From an uncultured Slackia sp. (GTDB lineage Bacteria; Actinomycetota; Coriobacteriia; Coriobacteriales; Eggerthellaceae), in the NCBI GenBank assembly GCA_934661005.1, contig CAKUIK010000003.1:1-64000 (forward strand): a stretch of 64,000 nt of DNA. Reading direction: 5' to 3'. A program made the position numbers and the translations under genes. A model generated the notes under the pieces. The model saw only the letters and a list, made by a program, of their open reading frames with translations, did not search any database and had not been told where the DNA came from. Shown one piece after another: positions 34,065 to 41,955 of this stretch (positions within the stretch are counted from its first letter, which is position 1; each line of letters starts with the position of its first letter).

Positions 34065-34784
34065 ATGGGTCAGAAAGTTATGCCCACCGGCTTCCGTCTC
34101 GGCATCACCGAGGATTGGCGTAGCCGTTGGTATTCCGACAAGGACTACGCGAAGAACCTCGCTAACGACATGGAGATTCGCAAGTTCCTGGACAAGTATC
34201 TCGCCAAGGCCGCTGTTGCCAAGGTCGAGATCGAGCGCGCTGGCGACAAGGTGAAGGTCATCATCACCACCGCTCGCCCGGGCGTTGTCATTGGCAAGAA
34301 GGGCTCCGAGATTGAGCAGCTCCGCAAGGAACTCGCCAAGATCGTTGGCGGCCCGGTGAACATCGAGGTCATCGAGGTCAAGCGCCCCGAGCTCGACGCC
34401 AACCTGGTTGCCCAGTCCATCGCCGAGCAGCTCGAAGGCCGTGTCGCGTTCCGTCGCGCCATGCGCAAGGCTGTTCAGTCCGCCCGCAAGTCTGGCGCTC
34501 TGGGCATCCGTATTCAGTGCTCCGGCCGTCTCGGTGGCGCTGAGATGAGCCGCCGCGAGTGGTATCGCGAAGGCCGCGTGCCTCTGCACACCCTGCGTGC
34601 GAAGATCGACTACGGCTTCTGCACCGCTGCTACCACGATGGGCTCCATCGGCATCAAAGTGTGGATCTACCACGGCGAAAAGCTCCCCGGTGGCAAGACT
34701 CCGCAGCCTGCTCTCGAGGGCAACTCTCGTCCGTCGCGCGGCCGTCGCGACCGCAATGATCGCAACGAAAGGGGTGCTAAATAA
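34065..34784 (+). CDS. rpsC: 30S ribosomal protein S3
   Basis: This 239-residue S3 starts GQKVMPTGFRLGITEDWRSR and has the KH-domain loop GVVIGKKGSEIEQLRKEL. It forms part of the mRNA entry channel. The C-terminal tail is Arg/Asp/Asn rich. The last base of its stop codon region overlaps the rplP start, so the two are coupled. Confidence 0.97.
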   Translation: MGQKVMPTGFRLGITEDWRSRWYSDKDYAKNLANDMEIRKFLDKYLAKAAVAKVEIERAGDKVKVIITTARPGVVIGKKGSEIEQLRKELAKIVGGPVNIEVIEVKRPELDANLVAQSIAEQLEGRVAFRRAMRKAVQSARKSGALGIRIQCSGRLGGAEMSRREWYREGRVPLHTLRAKIDYGFCTAATTMGSIGIKVWIYHGEKLPGGKTPQPALEGNSRPSRGRRDRNDRNERGAK

Positions 34785-35206
34785 TGCTAGCTCCTAAGCG
34801 CATTCGCCACCGCAAGGTGCAACGCGGCTCTATGAAGGGCAAGGCCAAGGGCTACACCCAGCTGCATCACGGCGAGTACGGCATCCAGGCTCTCGAGGCT
34901 CACTGGATCACCAACCGCCAGATCGAGGCCGCTCGTATCGCTATGACTCGTTACATGAAGCGTGGCGGTAAAGTTTGGATCACCATCTTCCCCGACAAGC
35001 CCATCACCCAGAAGCCGGCTGAAACCCGCATGGGTTCTGGTAAGGGTAACCCGGAAGCTTGGGTTGCTGTCGTCAAGCCCGGCCGTATCATGTTCGAGAT
35101 CGGCGGCGTCGACGAGGCTACCGCTAAAGAGGCCCTGCGTCTCGCCATTCAGAAGCTTCCTATCAAGTGCAAGATCGTTACCAAGGAATCGGAGGTGGCT
35201 GAATAA
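34784..35206 (+). CDS. rplP: 50S ribosomal protein L16
   Basis: This 140-residue L16 (LAPKRIRHRKVQRGSMKGKA, ARIAMTRYMKRGGKVWI, RMGSGKGNPEAWVAVVKPGR) organises the A-site region of 23S rRNA. It overlaps rpsC and rpmC by one base each, an arrangement that enforces coupled translation. Confidence 0.97.
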   Translation: MLAPKRIRHRKVQRGSMKGKAKGYTQLHHGEYGIQALEAHWITNRQIEAARIAMTRYMKRGGKVWITIFPDKPITQKPAETRMGSGKGNPEAWVAVVKPGRIMFEIGGVDEATAKEALRLAIQKLPIKCKIVTKESEVAE

Positions 35207-35415
35207 TGAAGGCCGTCGAGATTCGCGAGCTCTCTTCTGACGATCTTACCGTCAAGCTGAAGGAAGCCCGTGCTGAGCTGTTCAACCTGCGCTTCCAGAT
35301 GGCTACCAGCCAGCTGGACAACACCGCTCGTGTGAAGCAGGTCAAGAAGGACATCGCGCGTATTCAGACCGAAATGCGCGCCCGCGAGATCGCCGCTGCC
35401 GGCGCATTGAAATAA
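35206..35415 (+). CDS. rpmC: 50S ribosomal protein L29
   Basis: This 69-residue L29 consists of a helical hairpin (KEARAELFNLRFQMATSQL, VKKDIARIQTEMR). It lies near the tunnel exit and contacts trigger factor or SRP. The ATG overlaps the rplP stop (TAATG). Confidence 0.96.
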   Translation: MKAVEIRELSSDDLTVKLKEARAELFNLRFQMATSQLDNTARVKQVKKDIARIQTEMRAREIAAAGALK

Positions 35416-35433
35416 GGATTTGGTGGGATAAAC

Positions 35434-35697
35434 ATGAGTGAAGAAACCCGTAGCTCCCGCAAGGTCCGTCAGGGCGTCGTTGTTTCCGCGGCGAACGACA
35501 AGACCATTGTGGTTGAGATCAAGGAGCGCAAGCCTCATCCTGTCTATGGCAAGATGATGACGAGCACCAAGAAGTTCCACGCTCACGACGAGAACAACGA
35601 GGCTGGCCTCGGTGACACCGTCACCATTATGGAGACCCGCCCCATGTCCAAGATGAAGCGTTGGCGCCTCCTCGAGATCGTGGAAAAGGCCAAATAG
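35434..35697 (+). CDS. rpsQ: 30S ribosomal protein S17
   Basis: This 87-residue OB-fold protein has SSRKVRQGVVVSAANDKTIV, KFHAHDENNEAGLGDTVTIM and ETRPMSKMKRWRL. It binds the 5' domain of 16S rRNA. It is preceded by AAGGATTTGGTGGGATAAAC. Confidence 0.97.
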   Translation: MSEETRSSRKVRQGVVVSAANDKTIVVEIKERKPHPVYGKMMTSTKKFHAHDENNEAGLGDTVTIMETRPMSKMKRWRLLEIVEKAK

Positions 35698-35737
35698 CCC
35701 AAGCGTTGCGTAACTAAACTATCGGAAGGATTGCACA

Positions 35738-36106
35738 ATGATTCAGATGCAAACCATGCTGAACGTTGCCGACAACTCCGGCGCGCGCAAGGTGCAGTGC
35801 ATCAAGGTCCTCGGCGGCTCCAAGCGCCGCTATGCAGGCCTTGGCGACGTCATCATCTGCAGCGTCAAGGAGGCAGCTCCCAACGGCAGCGTCAAGAAGG
35901 GCGACGTTGTCCGTTGCGTCATCGTTCGCGTGAAGAAGGAAGTCCGTCGCAAGGACGGTTCTTACATCCGCTTCGACCAGAACGCCGCCGTGCTGATCGA
36001 CAACTCCGGTGCTCCCAAGGGCACCCGCATCTTCGGCCCCGTGGCTCGCGAGCTGCGTGACAAGAAGTACATGAAGATCGTGTCTCTGGCACCTGAGACG
36101 CTCTAA
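35738..36106 (+). CDS. rplN: 50S ribosomal protein L14
   Basis: This 122-residue L14 begins MIQMQTMLNVADNSGARKVQ and contains GDVIICSVKEAAPNGSVKKG and FDQNAAVLIDNSGAPKGTRI. It forms intersubunit bridges. ATCGGAAGGATTGCACA precedes the ATG. Confidence 0.98.
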   Translation: MIQMQTMLNVADNSGARKVQCIKVLGGSKRRYAGLGDVIICSVKEAAPNGSVKKGDVVRCVIVRVKKEVRRKDGSYIRFDQNAAVLIDNSGAPKGTRIFGPVARELRDKKYMKIVSLAPETL

Positions 36107-36122
36107 GGGAGGTGCACGAAAC

Positions 36123-36443
36123 ATGAACAGCATGAAGGTCAAAAAGGGCGACAAGGTTCAGGTCATCGCTGGTAAGGACAAGGGCAAGCAGGGCACCATT
36201 CTGCGCTCCGTTCCTACCCGCAACCGTGTTGTCGTCGAAGGCTGCGGCATCGTGAAGAAGGCCGTTCGCCCCACCCAGCAGAACCCGCAGGGCGGCATCA
36301 TCTCCATGGAAGCCCCCATTCACGTTTCCAACGTGATGCTGGTCTGCCCCTCTTGTGGCAAGCCGGTTCGCACTGGCAAGCGCATCAACGACGAGGGCAA
36401 AAAGGTCCGCGTCTGCAAGAAGTGCGGCAAAGACATCGACTAG
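36123..36443 (+). CDS. rplX: 50S ribosomal protein L24
   Basis: This 106-residue L24 starts with the KOW motif (KVKKGDKVQVIAGKDKGKQG) and ends with a zinc-binding-like CPSCGKPVRTG...CKKCGKDID segment, found in a subset of L24 proteins. It initiates 23S rRNA folding. A 167-bp gap with a strong hairpin separates it from rplE, unlike the usual tight spacing. Confidence 0.97.
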   Translation: MNSMKVKKGDKVQVIAGKDKGKQGTILRSVPTRNRVVVEGCGIVKKAVRPTQQNPQGGIISMEAPIHVSNVMLVCPSCGKPVRTGKRINDEGKKVRVCKKCGKDID

Positions 36444-36477
36444 AAATGGTCCACCGGTTGAATAACCAGTGAATTTT

Positions 36478-36514
36478 AAGGCGCATCCTGCGGATTTTCT
36501 GTGGGATGCGCCTT
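36478..36514 (+). terminator. Intra-cluster hairpin between rplX and rplE
   Basis: AAGGCGCATCC (36478-36488) pairs with GGATGCGCCTT (36504-36514) around a 15-nt loop. No T-tract follows; instead GTAGAATATGACC (-10-like) appears 5 bases later. It probably attenuates or processes the transcript, with a fresh promoter for rplE and beyond. Confidence 0.55.
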
Positions 36515-36610
36515 ATGCCGTGTAGAATATGACCCTGGCTGCCTTAGGCGGGCAGGGACGCAGGGTCGGTAATCCTGCGTTTAATTCATCGACAAAGGAG
36601 AAACTTACCT

Positions 36611-37156
36611 ATGGCTACTCCTCGCCTGAAAGAACTGTACAAATCTGAAATCGTCTCCAAGCTGGAGAGCGAGCTTTCTATCGACAACATCAACAAGGTT
36701 CCGCGCCTTGAGAAGATCGTTGTGAACATGGGCGTCGGCGAAGCCGCGTCTGACTCCAAGCAGCTCGACGCAGCTATGAACGATATGCGCATCATCACGG
36801 GCCAGCAGCCCTGCGTCACCCGCGCCAAGAAGTCCATCGCAGGCTTCCACATCCGCGAGGGCCAGGCTATTGGCTGCAAGGTTACCCTGCGTGGCGACCG
36901 CATGTGGGAGTTCCTGGACCGCCTGCTGTCCATGGCTCTGCCTCGCGTTCGCGACTTCCGTGGCATCTCCCCGAAGAGCTTCGACGGCCGTGGCAACTAC
37001 ACCCTCGGCATCACCGAGCAGCTCATCTTCCCCGAGATTGAATACGACAAGATCGATCGTACCCGCGGCATGGACATCACCTTTGTCACCACTGCCGAAA
37101 ACAACGAACAGGCCAAGGCTCTTCTCGACGCTTTGGGCTTCCCGTTCAAGAAATAG
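36611..37156 (+). CDS. rplE: 50S ribosomal protein L5
   Basis: This 181-residue L5 shows PRLEKIVVNMGVGEAASDSK, RAKKSIAGFHIREGQAIGCK and RDFRGISPKSFDGRGNYTLG. It binds 5S rRNA and contacts P-site tRNA. CAAAGGAGAAACTTACCT precedes the ATG. Confidence 0.97.
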   Translation: MATPRLKELYKSEIVSKLESELSIDNINKVPRLEKIVVNMGVGEAASDSKQLDAAMNDMRIITGQQPCVTRAKKSIAGFHIREGQAIGCKVTLRGDRMWEFLDRLLSMALPRVRDFRGISPKSFDGRGNYTLGITEQLIFPEIEYDKIDRTRGMDITFVTTAENNEQAKALLDALGFPFKK

Positions 37157-37204
37157 TAATTCATTCGGCAAAATCCGAGTGGAGATAGAGGAAAGAAGGA
37201 AAGC

Positions 37205-37390
37205 ATGGCAAAAAAATCGATGATCGCCAAGGCTAATCGCGAGCCGAAGTTCTCGACTCGTGCCTACACCCGCTGCACCCGCTGCGGCCGTCCGCGTTCT
37301 GTGTATCGCAAGTTCGGTCTGTGCCGCGTGTGCCTGCGCGAGTTGGCTAGCAAGGGCGAACTCCCCGGCGTGACCAAGGCTTCCTGGTAG
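37205..37390 (+). CDS. rpsZ: 30S ribosomal protein S14, zinc-binding type
   Basis: This 61-residue S14 of the short zinc-ribbon form has the four cysteines in CTRCGRP and CRVCLRE, and the conserved C-terminal end GVTKASW. It sits in the 16S head. GAAAGAAGGAAAGC precedes the ATG. The standard location between rplE and rpsH supports it as the principal S14. Confidence 0.97.
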   Translation: MAKKSMIAKANREPKFSTRAYTRCTRCGRPRSVYRKFGLCRVCLRELASKGELPGVTKASW

Positions 37391-37482
37391 GCCCACGCTA
37401 GGTGCTTGCCGGTAAGGCGCACACGCCACGGGCGTCATTGCGTACCTCCGGCTGAGCTCATCACGAACCAAAGGAGAATCAA

Positions 37483-37881
37483 ATGACCATTAACGACCCC
37501 ATCGCAGATATGCTTACGCGCGTGCGTAACGCCAACTCTGCGGGCAAGGCGACGGTCTCGATGCCGTCTTCGAAGAAGCTCGTCGAAATCGCTCGCATCA
37601 TGACCGAAGAGGGCTATGTCCAGGGCTACGAGATCATTGAGAACTCGCCCCGCGACATTCTCGAGATCACGATGAAGTACGGCGAGAAGAAGGCGAAGAC
37701 CATTCGCGGCATCAAGCGTATTTCCAAGCCCGGCCTGCGTATTTACGCTGGCAAGGACGAACTGCCCCGCGTTCTCGGCGGCTTGGGCACGGCTATCGTG
37801 TCCACCTCCAAGGGCGTCATGGCAGACCGCGACGCTCGCAAGGCTGGCGTCGGCGGCGAAGTTATCGCATACATCTGGTAA
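37483..37881 (+). CDS. rpsH: 30S ribosomal protein S8
   Basis: This 132-residue S8 has NDPIADMLTRVRNANSAGKA at the N-terminus and the C-terminal STSKGVMADRDARKAGVGGE. In other bacteria S8 is the autogenous repressor of this operon. CAAAGGAGAATCAA precedes the ATG. Confidence 0.97.
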   Translation: MTINDPIADMLTRVRNANSAGKATVSMPSSKKLVEIARIMTEEGYVQGYEIIENSPRDILEITMKYGEKKAKTIRGIKRISKPGLRIYAGKDELPRVLGGLGTAIVSTSKGVMADRDARKAGVGGEVIAYIW

Positions 37882-37901
37882 GGAAAGGATAGGAGCTTAC
37901 T

Positions 37902-38447
37902 ATGTCTCGTATCGGCAAACAGCCCATTCCGGTTCCTGCCGGAGTTACCGTTACCATCGAGGGTAACAAAATCACCACGAAGGGCCCCAAGGGCGAACTC
38001 TCCTACGAGTTCAACCCCATGATGTCCATCGCTCAGGAAGGCGAGGAGCTCATCGTTTCTCGTCCTGACGATTCCCGTGAGGCCAAGGCATTCCACGGCC
38101 TTACCCGTTCGCTCGTCAACAACATGGTCGTTGGCGTCCACGAGGGCTACGAGAAGAAGCTCGAGCTCGTTGGCGTTGGCTACCGTGCTGCTCTGAAGGG
38201 CAACAGCCTGGATCTTTCTCTCGGCTATTCTCATCCGGTTGTCGTTGAGGCCCCCGAGGGCATCACCTTCACCGTGCCCGATCAGACGCACATCATCGTT
38301 TCCGGTGCCGACAAGCAGGCTGTTGGCCAGACTGCTGCCGTCATCCGTAAATGGCGTGCTCCCGAGCCTTACAAGGGCAAGGGCATTCGTTACGAGGGCG
38401 AGCAAGTTCGTCGCAAGCTTGGCAAGGCTGCCAAGGGCGACAAGTAG
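37902..38447 (+). CDS. rplF: 50S ribosomal protein L6
   Basis: This 181-residue L6 begins SRIGKQPIPVPAGVTVTIEG and has GYRAALKGNSLDLSLGYSHP and the C-terminal PEPYKGKGIRYEGEQVRRK. It lies near the factor-binding site. GGAAAGGATAGGAGCTTACT precedes the ATG. Confidence 0.98.
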   Translation: MSRIGKQPIPVPAGVTVTIEGNKITTKGPKGELSYEFNPMMSIAQEGEELIVSRPDDSREAKAFHGLTRSLVNNMVVGVHEGYEKKLELVGVGYRAALKGNSLDLSLGYSHPVVVEAPEGITFTVPDQTHIIVSGADKQAVGQTAAVIRKWRAPEPYKGKGIRYEGEQVRRKLGKAAKGDK

Positions 38448-38470
38448 CTTAAGGTCTGAAGGGATATAAG

Positions 38471-38839
38471 ATGAAGAAACTCCAGAAGAAGCAGGCCGGG
38501 CTGGCTCGTCGCCACCGTCGCGTCCGCGGCAAGATTTCTGGCACCGCCGCTCGTCCGCGCCTTTGCGTTACCCGTTCCAACTCGAACCTGTACGTGCAGT
38601 TCATCGACGATGTCGCTCATGTGACCATCTGCGGCGAGAGCACCCTGGGCGAGGCTTTCAAGGCTACCGGCAAGTCCGGTGCCAACGTTGAAGGCGCTGC
38701 CGCCATGGGCGAAATCGCTGGCAAGAAGGCCGTCGAAGCCGGCATCACCGAGGTCGTTTTCGACCGCGGCGGTAACCTGTACCACGGCCGCATCAAGGCT
38801 CTGGCCGATGGCGCTCGCGCCGCTGGCCTGAAGTTCTAG
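38471..38839 (+). CDS. rplR: 50S ribosomal protein L18
   Basis: This 122-residue L18 (RRHRRVRGKISGTAARPRLC, FDRGGNLYHGRIKALADGAR) binds 5S rRNA. GAAGGGATATAAG precedes the ATG. Standard position between rplF and rpsE. Confidence 0.97.
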   Translation: MKKLQKKQAGLARRHRRVRGKISGTAARPRLCVTRSNSNLYVQFIDDVAHVTICGESTLGEAFKATGKSGANVEGAAAMGEIAGKKAVEAGITEVVFDRGGNLYHGRIKALADGARAAGLKF

Positions 38840-38853
38840 GAAAGGGTTTGGAT

Positions 38854-39393
38854 ATGACTCCTCGCAAAGAAGAAAAGAAGCAGTCCGCCGTTCCTGAGCT
38901 TCAGGAGCGCGTGGTCTACATCAACCGCGTTTCCAAGGTCGTCAAGGGCGGCCGCCGCTTCGGTCTGACGGCTCTCGTTGTCGTTGGCGACGGCGAAGGC
39001 CATGTCGGCGTTGGCATGGGCAAGTCTCAGGAAGTGCCTATCGCCATCAAGAAGGGCATCGAAGACGCCAAGAAGAATATGTTCGAAGTTCCTATGAACG
39101 AAGATCGTACGCTTCCGCATGATATCATGGGCGAGTTTGGCGCGGGCCGCGTCTACCTCAAGCCTGCTGCCCCTGGTACCGGTATCATCGCCGGTGGCCC
39201 GGTTCGTGCTCTGCTCGAGCTTGCTGGCTTCAAGAACGTGTTCGGCAAGTCCCTGGGCTCCTCCAACGCGATGAACATCGTGAAGGCTGCCGCCGAGGGC
39301 CTCAAGGAGCTTTCCGCTCCCACTGAGGTTGCTGAGCGCCGCAACATGACTGTTGGCCAGATCTATGGCTGGTCCGAGAAGAAGGAGGCGTAA
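38854..39393 (+). CDS. rpsE: 30S ribosomal protein S5
   Basis: This 179-residue S5 has the double-stranded RNA-binding segment RVVYINRVSKVVKGGRRFG, GHVGVGMGKSQEVPIAIKKG and GGPVRALLELAGFKNVFGKS. It acts in decoding fidelity. ATG 38854 lies seven bases after GGAAAGGG; a TTG two codons earlier is less likely. Confidence 0.97.
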   Translation: MTPRKEEKKQSAVPELQERVVYINRVSKVVKGGRRFGLTALVVVGDGEGHVGVGMGKSQEVPIAIKKGIEDAKKNMFEVPMNEDRTLPHDIMGEFGAGRVYLKPAAPGTGIIAGGPVRALLELAGFKNVFGKSLGSSNAMNIVKAAAEGLKELSAPTEVAERRNMTVGQIYGWSEKKEA

Positions 39394-39395
39394 TC

Positions 39396-39584
39396 ATGGC
39401 TGAAGCGAAGACTCTTCACATCACCCAGGTTCGCTCCCAGATCGGCCGTCCGGCCGACCAGGGCAAAACCCTGAAGGCTCTGGGCCTTGGCAAGATTGGC
39501 CGCACGGTTGACCAGGCTGATACGCCGTCCATCCGTGGCATGATCTTCAAGGTCAAGCACCTCGTCGAGGTTGTTGAGGACTAA
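39396..39584 (+). CDS. rpmD: 50S ribosomal protein L30
   Basis: This 62-residue L30 (LHITQVRSQIGRPADQGKTL, ALGLGKIGRTVDQADTPSIR) starts two bases after the rpsE stop. In most bacteria rplO follows directly; here a strong terminator and an unrelated transporter intervene. Confidence 0.96.
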   Translation: MAEAKTLHITQVRSQIGRPADQGKTLKALGLGKIGRTVDQADTPSIRGMIFKVKHLVEVVED

Positions 39585-39608
39585 ATCCTCTTCGATTTTC
39601 GAATTTTT

Positions 39609-39637
39609 AAAGCCCGCTGTTCGCAGCGGGCTTTTTT
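39609..39637 (+). terminator. Strong terminator after rpmD
   Basis: AAAGCCCGCTG (39609-39619) pairs perfectly with CAGCGGGCTTT around a UUCG tetraloop, followed by a T-run. It ends the rplE-rpmD transcript inside what is normally one operon. Confidence 0.95.
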
Positions 39638-39804
39638 ATGTTCATGTTTCGAAATTGTTTCGCTTGCCGACGGTAAACGGTTGTGAATAGGGGGCGGACG
39701 CTCAATAGACTACAATCCAGTGTGCATTGATGCGCCCTCGCCTCATATCTCATGGAGCGAGGACGCATCAATCGATTCTGTTCCTGCATTGAAAGGGGAG
39801 ACCG

Positions 39805-41112
39805 GTGTCGCAATTGAGCGATCTTGGCAAGGAAGCCAAGCATGACTTCGACGAAGTGTCCGAATCGAAGAAAGATTTGCCCTGGTACAAGCGACTTTCG
39901 CTCACCACGTGGATTTTCATCGCATTGGCCTTGGGCGTTGTGGCCGGCATTGCGCTTCAGGGCAATGCTGAGTTTGCCACGACGTATATCAAGCCGCTCG
40001 GCACCATTTTCTTGAACCTCATCAAGATGATCGTTGTGCCGTTGGTCATTTTTACCATGACCGCTGGCGTCATCTCGCTGTCTGATATCAAGCGCGTTGG
40101 CGCTATCGGCGGCAAGACGATTGTCTACTACCTCGCCACCACGGCGTTTGCCATCATCATCGGTTTGGTTATGGCGAATATTCTCAACGTTGGCGGCGGA
40201 TACAGCCTGCCCGCCGAGGAGCTTTCGTATGAAGCGAAGGAAGCGCCTTCGTTCATCGATACGATTGTGAACATTTTCCCCGCGAACGTCATTCAGCCTA
40301 TGGCCGACGCCACGATGCTCCAGGTTATCGTGATTGCCCTCGTCTTCGGCTTCGGCATTATGGCCGCCGGCAAGAAGGCCCAGCCTGTTGCTGACCTCGT
40401 GAATAGCATGAGCGAAGTATGCATCAAAATCATGCACGGCATCATCTGCTTTGCGCCCTTTGGCGTCTTCGGCCTTATCACGCCTGTTATTGCGAGCAAC
40501 GGCCCCGATATTTTGCTGCCGCTGCTGAAGCTGATTGTGGTTGCATACCTCGCCATGATTCTGCATATGGTGGTCGTCTACTCCGGCCTGGTGAAGATTC
40601 TTGCCAACGTGAGCCCCATCCGCTTCTTTAAAGAGCAAATGTCGGCCATGGTGTTCGCGTTCGCTTCCGCTTCTTCGGTAGGCACGCTGCCTGTGAACAT
40701 GCAGTGCTCCAAGAAGCTCGGCGTTTCCAATGAGGTTTCGAGCTTCGTTTTGCCGCTGGGTGCCACCATCAACATGGATGGCACCTCAATTTACATGGGT
40801 GTGTGCTCCATCTTTATCGCCCAGGTGTTCGGCATCGATTTGACCATTAGCCAGCAGTTCACCATCGTGCTTACCGCCGTGCTTGCCTCCATCGGCACCG
40901 CCGGTGTTCCCGGTTCGGGCATGATCATGCTTGCTATGGTGCTCCAGTCGGTTGGCTTGCCGGTCGAGGGCATTGCCCTTGTCGCGGGTGTCGACCGTAT
41001 CCTCGATATGATGCGCACCACCGTCAACATCACTGGCGACCAGAGCTGCGCCGTATGCGTTGATGCCATGGAGCGCCGCAAGGCCGAGCGCAAGGCCGCG
41101 AAGGCGGCATAG
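39805..41112 (+). CDS. Dicarboxylate/amino acid:cation symporter (DAACS family)
   Basis: This 435-residue secondary transporter has about eight hydrophobic helices and two re-entrant loops. The family signatures are ASSVGTLPVNMQCSKKL (serine-rich loop), LPLGATINMDGTSIYMG, GTAGVPGSGMIMLAMVL and VDRILDMMRTTVNITGD. It takes up glutamate, aspartate or C4-dicarboxylates with Na+ or H+. The start is GTG 39805 after GAAAGGGGAGACCG. It is bounded by terminators at 39609 and 41348 and is foreign to the ribosomal cluster in which it lies. Confidence 0.93.
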   Translation: MSQLSDLGKEAKHDFDEVSESKKDLPWYKRLSLTTWIFIALALGVVAGIALQGNAEFATTYIKPLGTIFLNLIKMIVVPLVIFTMTAGVISLSDIKRVGAIGGKTIVYYLATTAFAIIIGLVMANILNVGGGYSLPAEELSYEAKEAPSFIDTIVNIFPANVIQPMADATMLQVIVIALVFGFGIMAAGKKAQPVADLVNSMSEVCIKIMHGIICFAPFGVFGLITPVIASNGPDILLPLLKLIVVAYLAMILHMVVVYSGLVKILANVSPIRFFKEQMSAMVFAFASASSVGTLPVNMQCSKKLGVSNEVSSFVLPLGATINMDGTSIYMGVCSIFIAQVFGIDLTISQQFTIVLTAVLASIGTAGVPGSGMIMLAMVLQSVGLPVEGIALVAGVDRILDMMRTTVNITGDQSCAVCVDAMERRKAERKAAKAA

Positions 41113-41143
41113 TGCTCCCTTGTTTGCTTCAGATACGAGAGAA

Positions 41144-41292
41144 GGGGCCGTTTGGGGCGGGGCAGTCTATGACCCTCTGAGCTTCAAATATGCTCTTCTT
41201 TCTTAGATGAAGCGAAGGAGCGAGGCGCATAGCGAGCCGAAGGTGAGCGGTAGCCGAGCGCGGTCAAAGACGGTCCTGTCCCAAACGGCCCC
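41144..41292 (+). repeat. Dispersed stem-core element, copy B
   Basis: A 31-nt left arm (41144-41174, starting GGGGCCGTTTGGG) is complementary to the right arm (41262-41292) at 26 positions, with three of the five exceptions G-T pairs. The 87-nt core (41175-41261) contains CTCTGAG, ATGCTCTTC, GAGGCGCATAGCGAG and GTGAGCGGTAGC, shared with copies A and C. It lies between the symporter and rplO. Confidence 0.75.
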
Positions 41293-41347
41293 GGCTGGCC
41301 GCTGTCCTCCATGTGGTTGCTTCGCAGGGTGCAGAACCTATGAATTG

Positions 41348-41382
41348 AAGACCCGTCTGACTTGTGCAGACGGGTCTTTTCT
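41348..41382 (+). terminator. Terminator upstream of rplO
   Basis: AAGACCCGTCTG (41348-41359) pairs with CAGACGGGTCTT (41367-41378), followed by TTCTTG. It separates the symporter and element B from rplO-secY. Confidence 0.9.
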
Positions 41383-41505
41383 TGTATTCTTTGAAAGCTT
41401 GCGTTTTGGGCGAATTGTGCCCGCAAGCGGTAATGTAGTTGGCCGGCGAGCGAGCTGCCGGCGAAGGTGGGGAAGCATCCCACCCGAAAAGCGAAAGGAT
41501 CCATC

Positions 41506-41955
41506 ATGGAGATTAAAGACCTGGTGCCCGCAGAGGGCTCTACCAAAAACCGCAAGCGCGTTGGCCGCGGCCCCGCTTCTGGTCATGGCAAAACTGCCGG
41601 CCGTGGTATGAATGGCCAGCTGTCCCGCTCCGGCGGCGGCAAGCGCCCCGGCTTCGAGGGTGGCCAGACTCCGCTGGCTATGCGCCTCCCGAAGCTCCCT
41701 GGCTTCCGCAACTTCAACCGCGTTGAGTACGCTCCTGTCAACGTTTCTCGTCTCGAGCGCAAGTTTGAGGCTGGCGACGTCGTCGACGCCGAGTCGCTGA
41801 AGGCCAAGGGCATCATCAAGAAGCTCGACACCCCCGTCAAGGTTCTTGCTGATGGCGAAATCACCAAGCCGCTCACCATCAAGGTTGACAAAATTTCTGC
41901 TGCTGCTGTCGCCAAGATCGAGGCGGCCGGAGGAAAGGTCGAGCAGTCTTGCTAA
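41506..41955 (+). CDS. rplO: 50S ribosomal protein L15
   Basis: This 149-residue L15 (STKNRKRVGRGPASGHGKTA, GFEGGQTPLAMRLPKLPGF) starts at ATG 41506 after GCGAAAGGATCCATC. It overlaps secY by seven bases, as the two are coupled. Confidence 0.97.
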   Translation: MEIKDLVPAEGSTKNRKRVGRGPASGHGKTAGRGMNGQLSRSGGGKRPGFEGGQTPLAMRLPKLPGFRNFNRVEYAPVNVSRLERKFEAGDVVDAESLKAKGIIKKLDTPVKVLADGEITKPLTIKVDKISAAAVAKIEAAGGKVEQSC

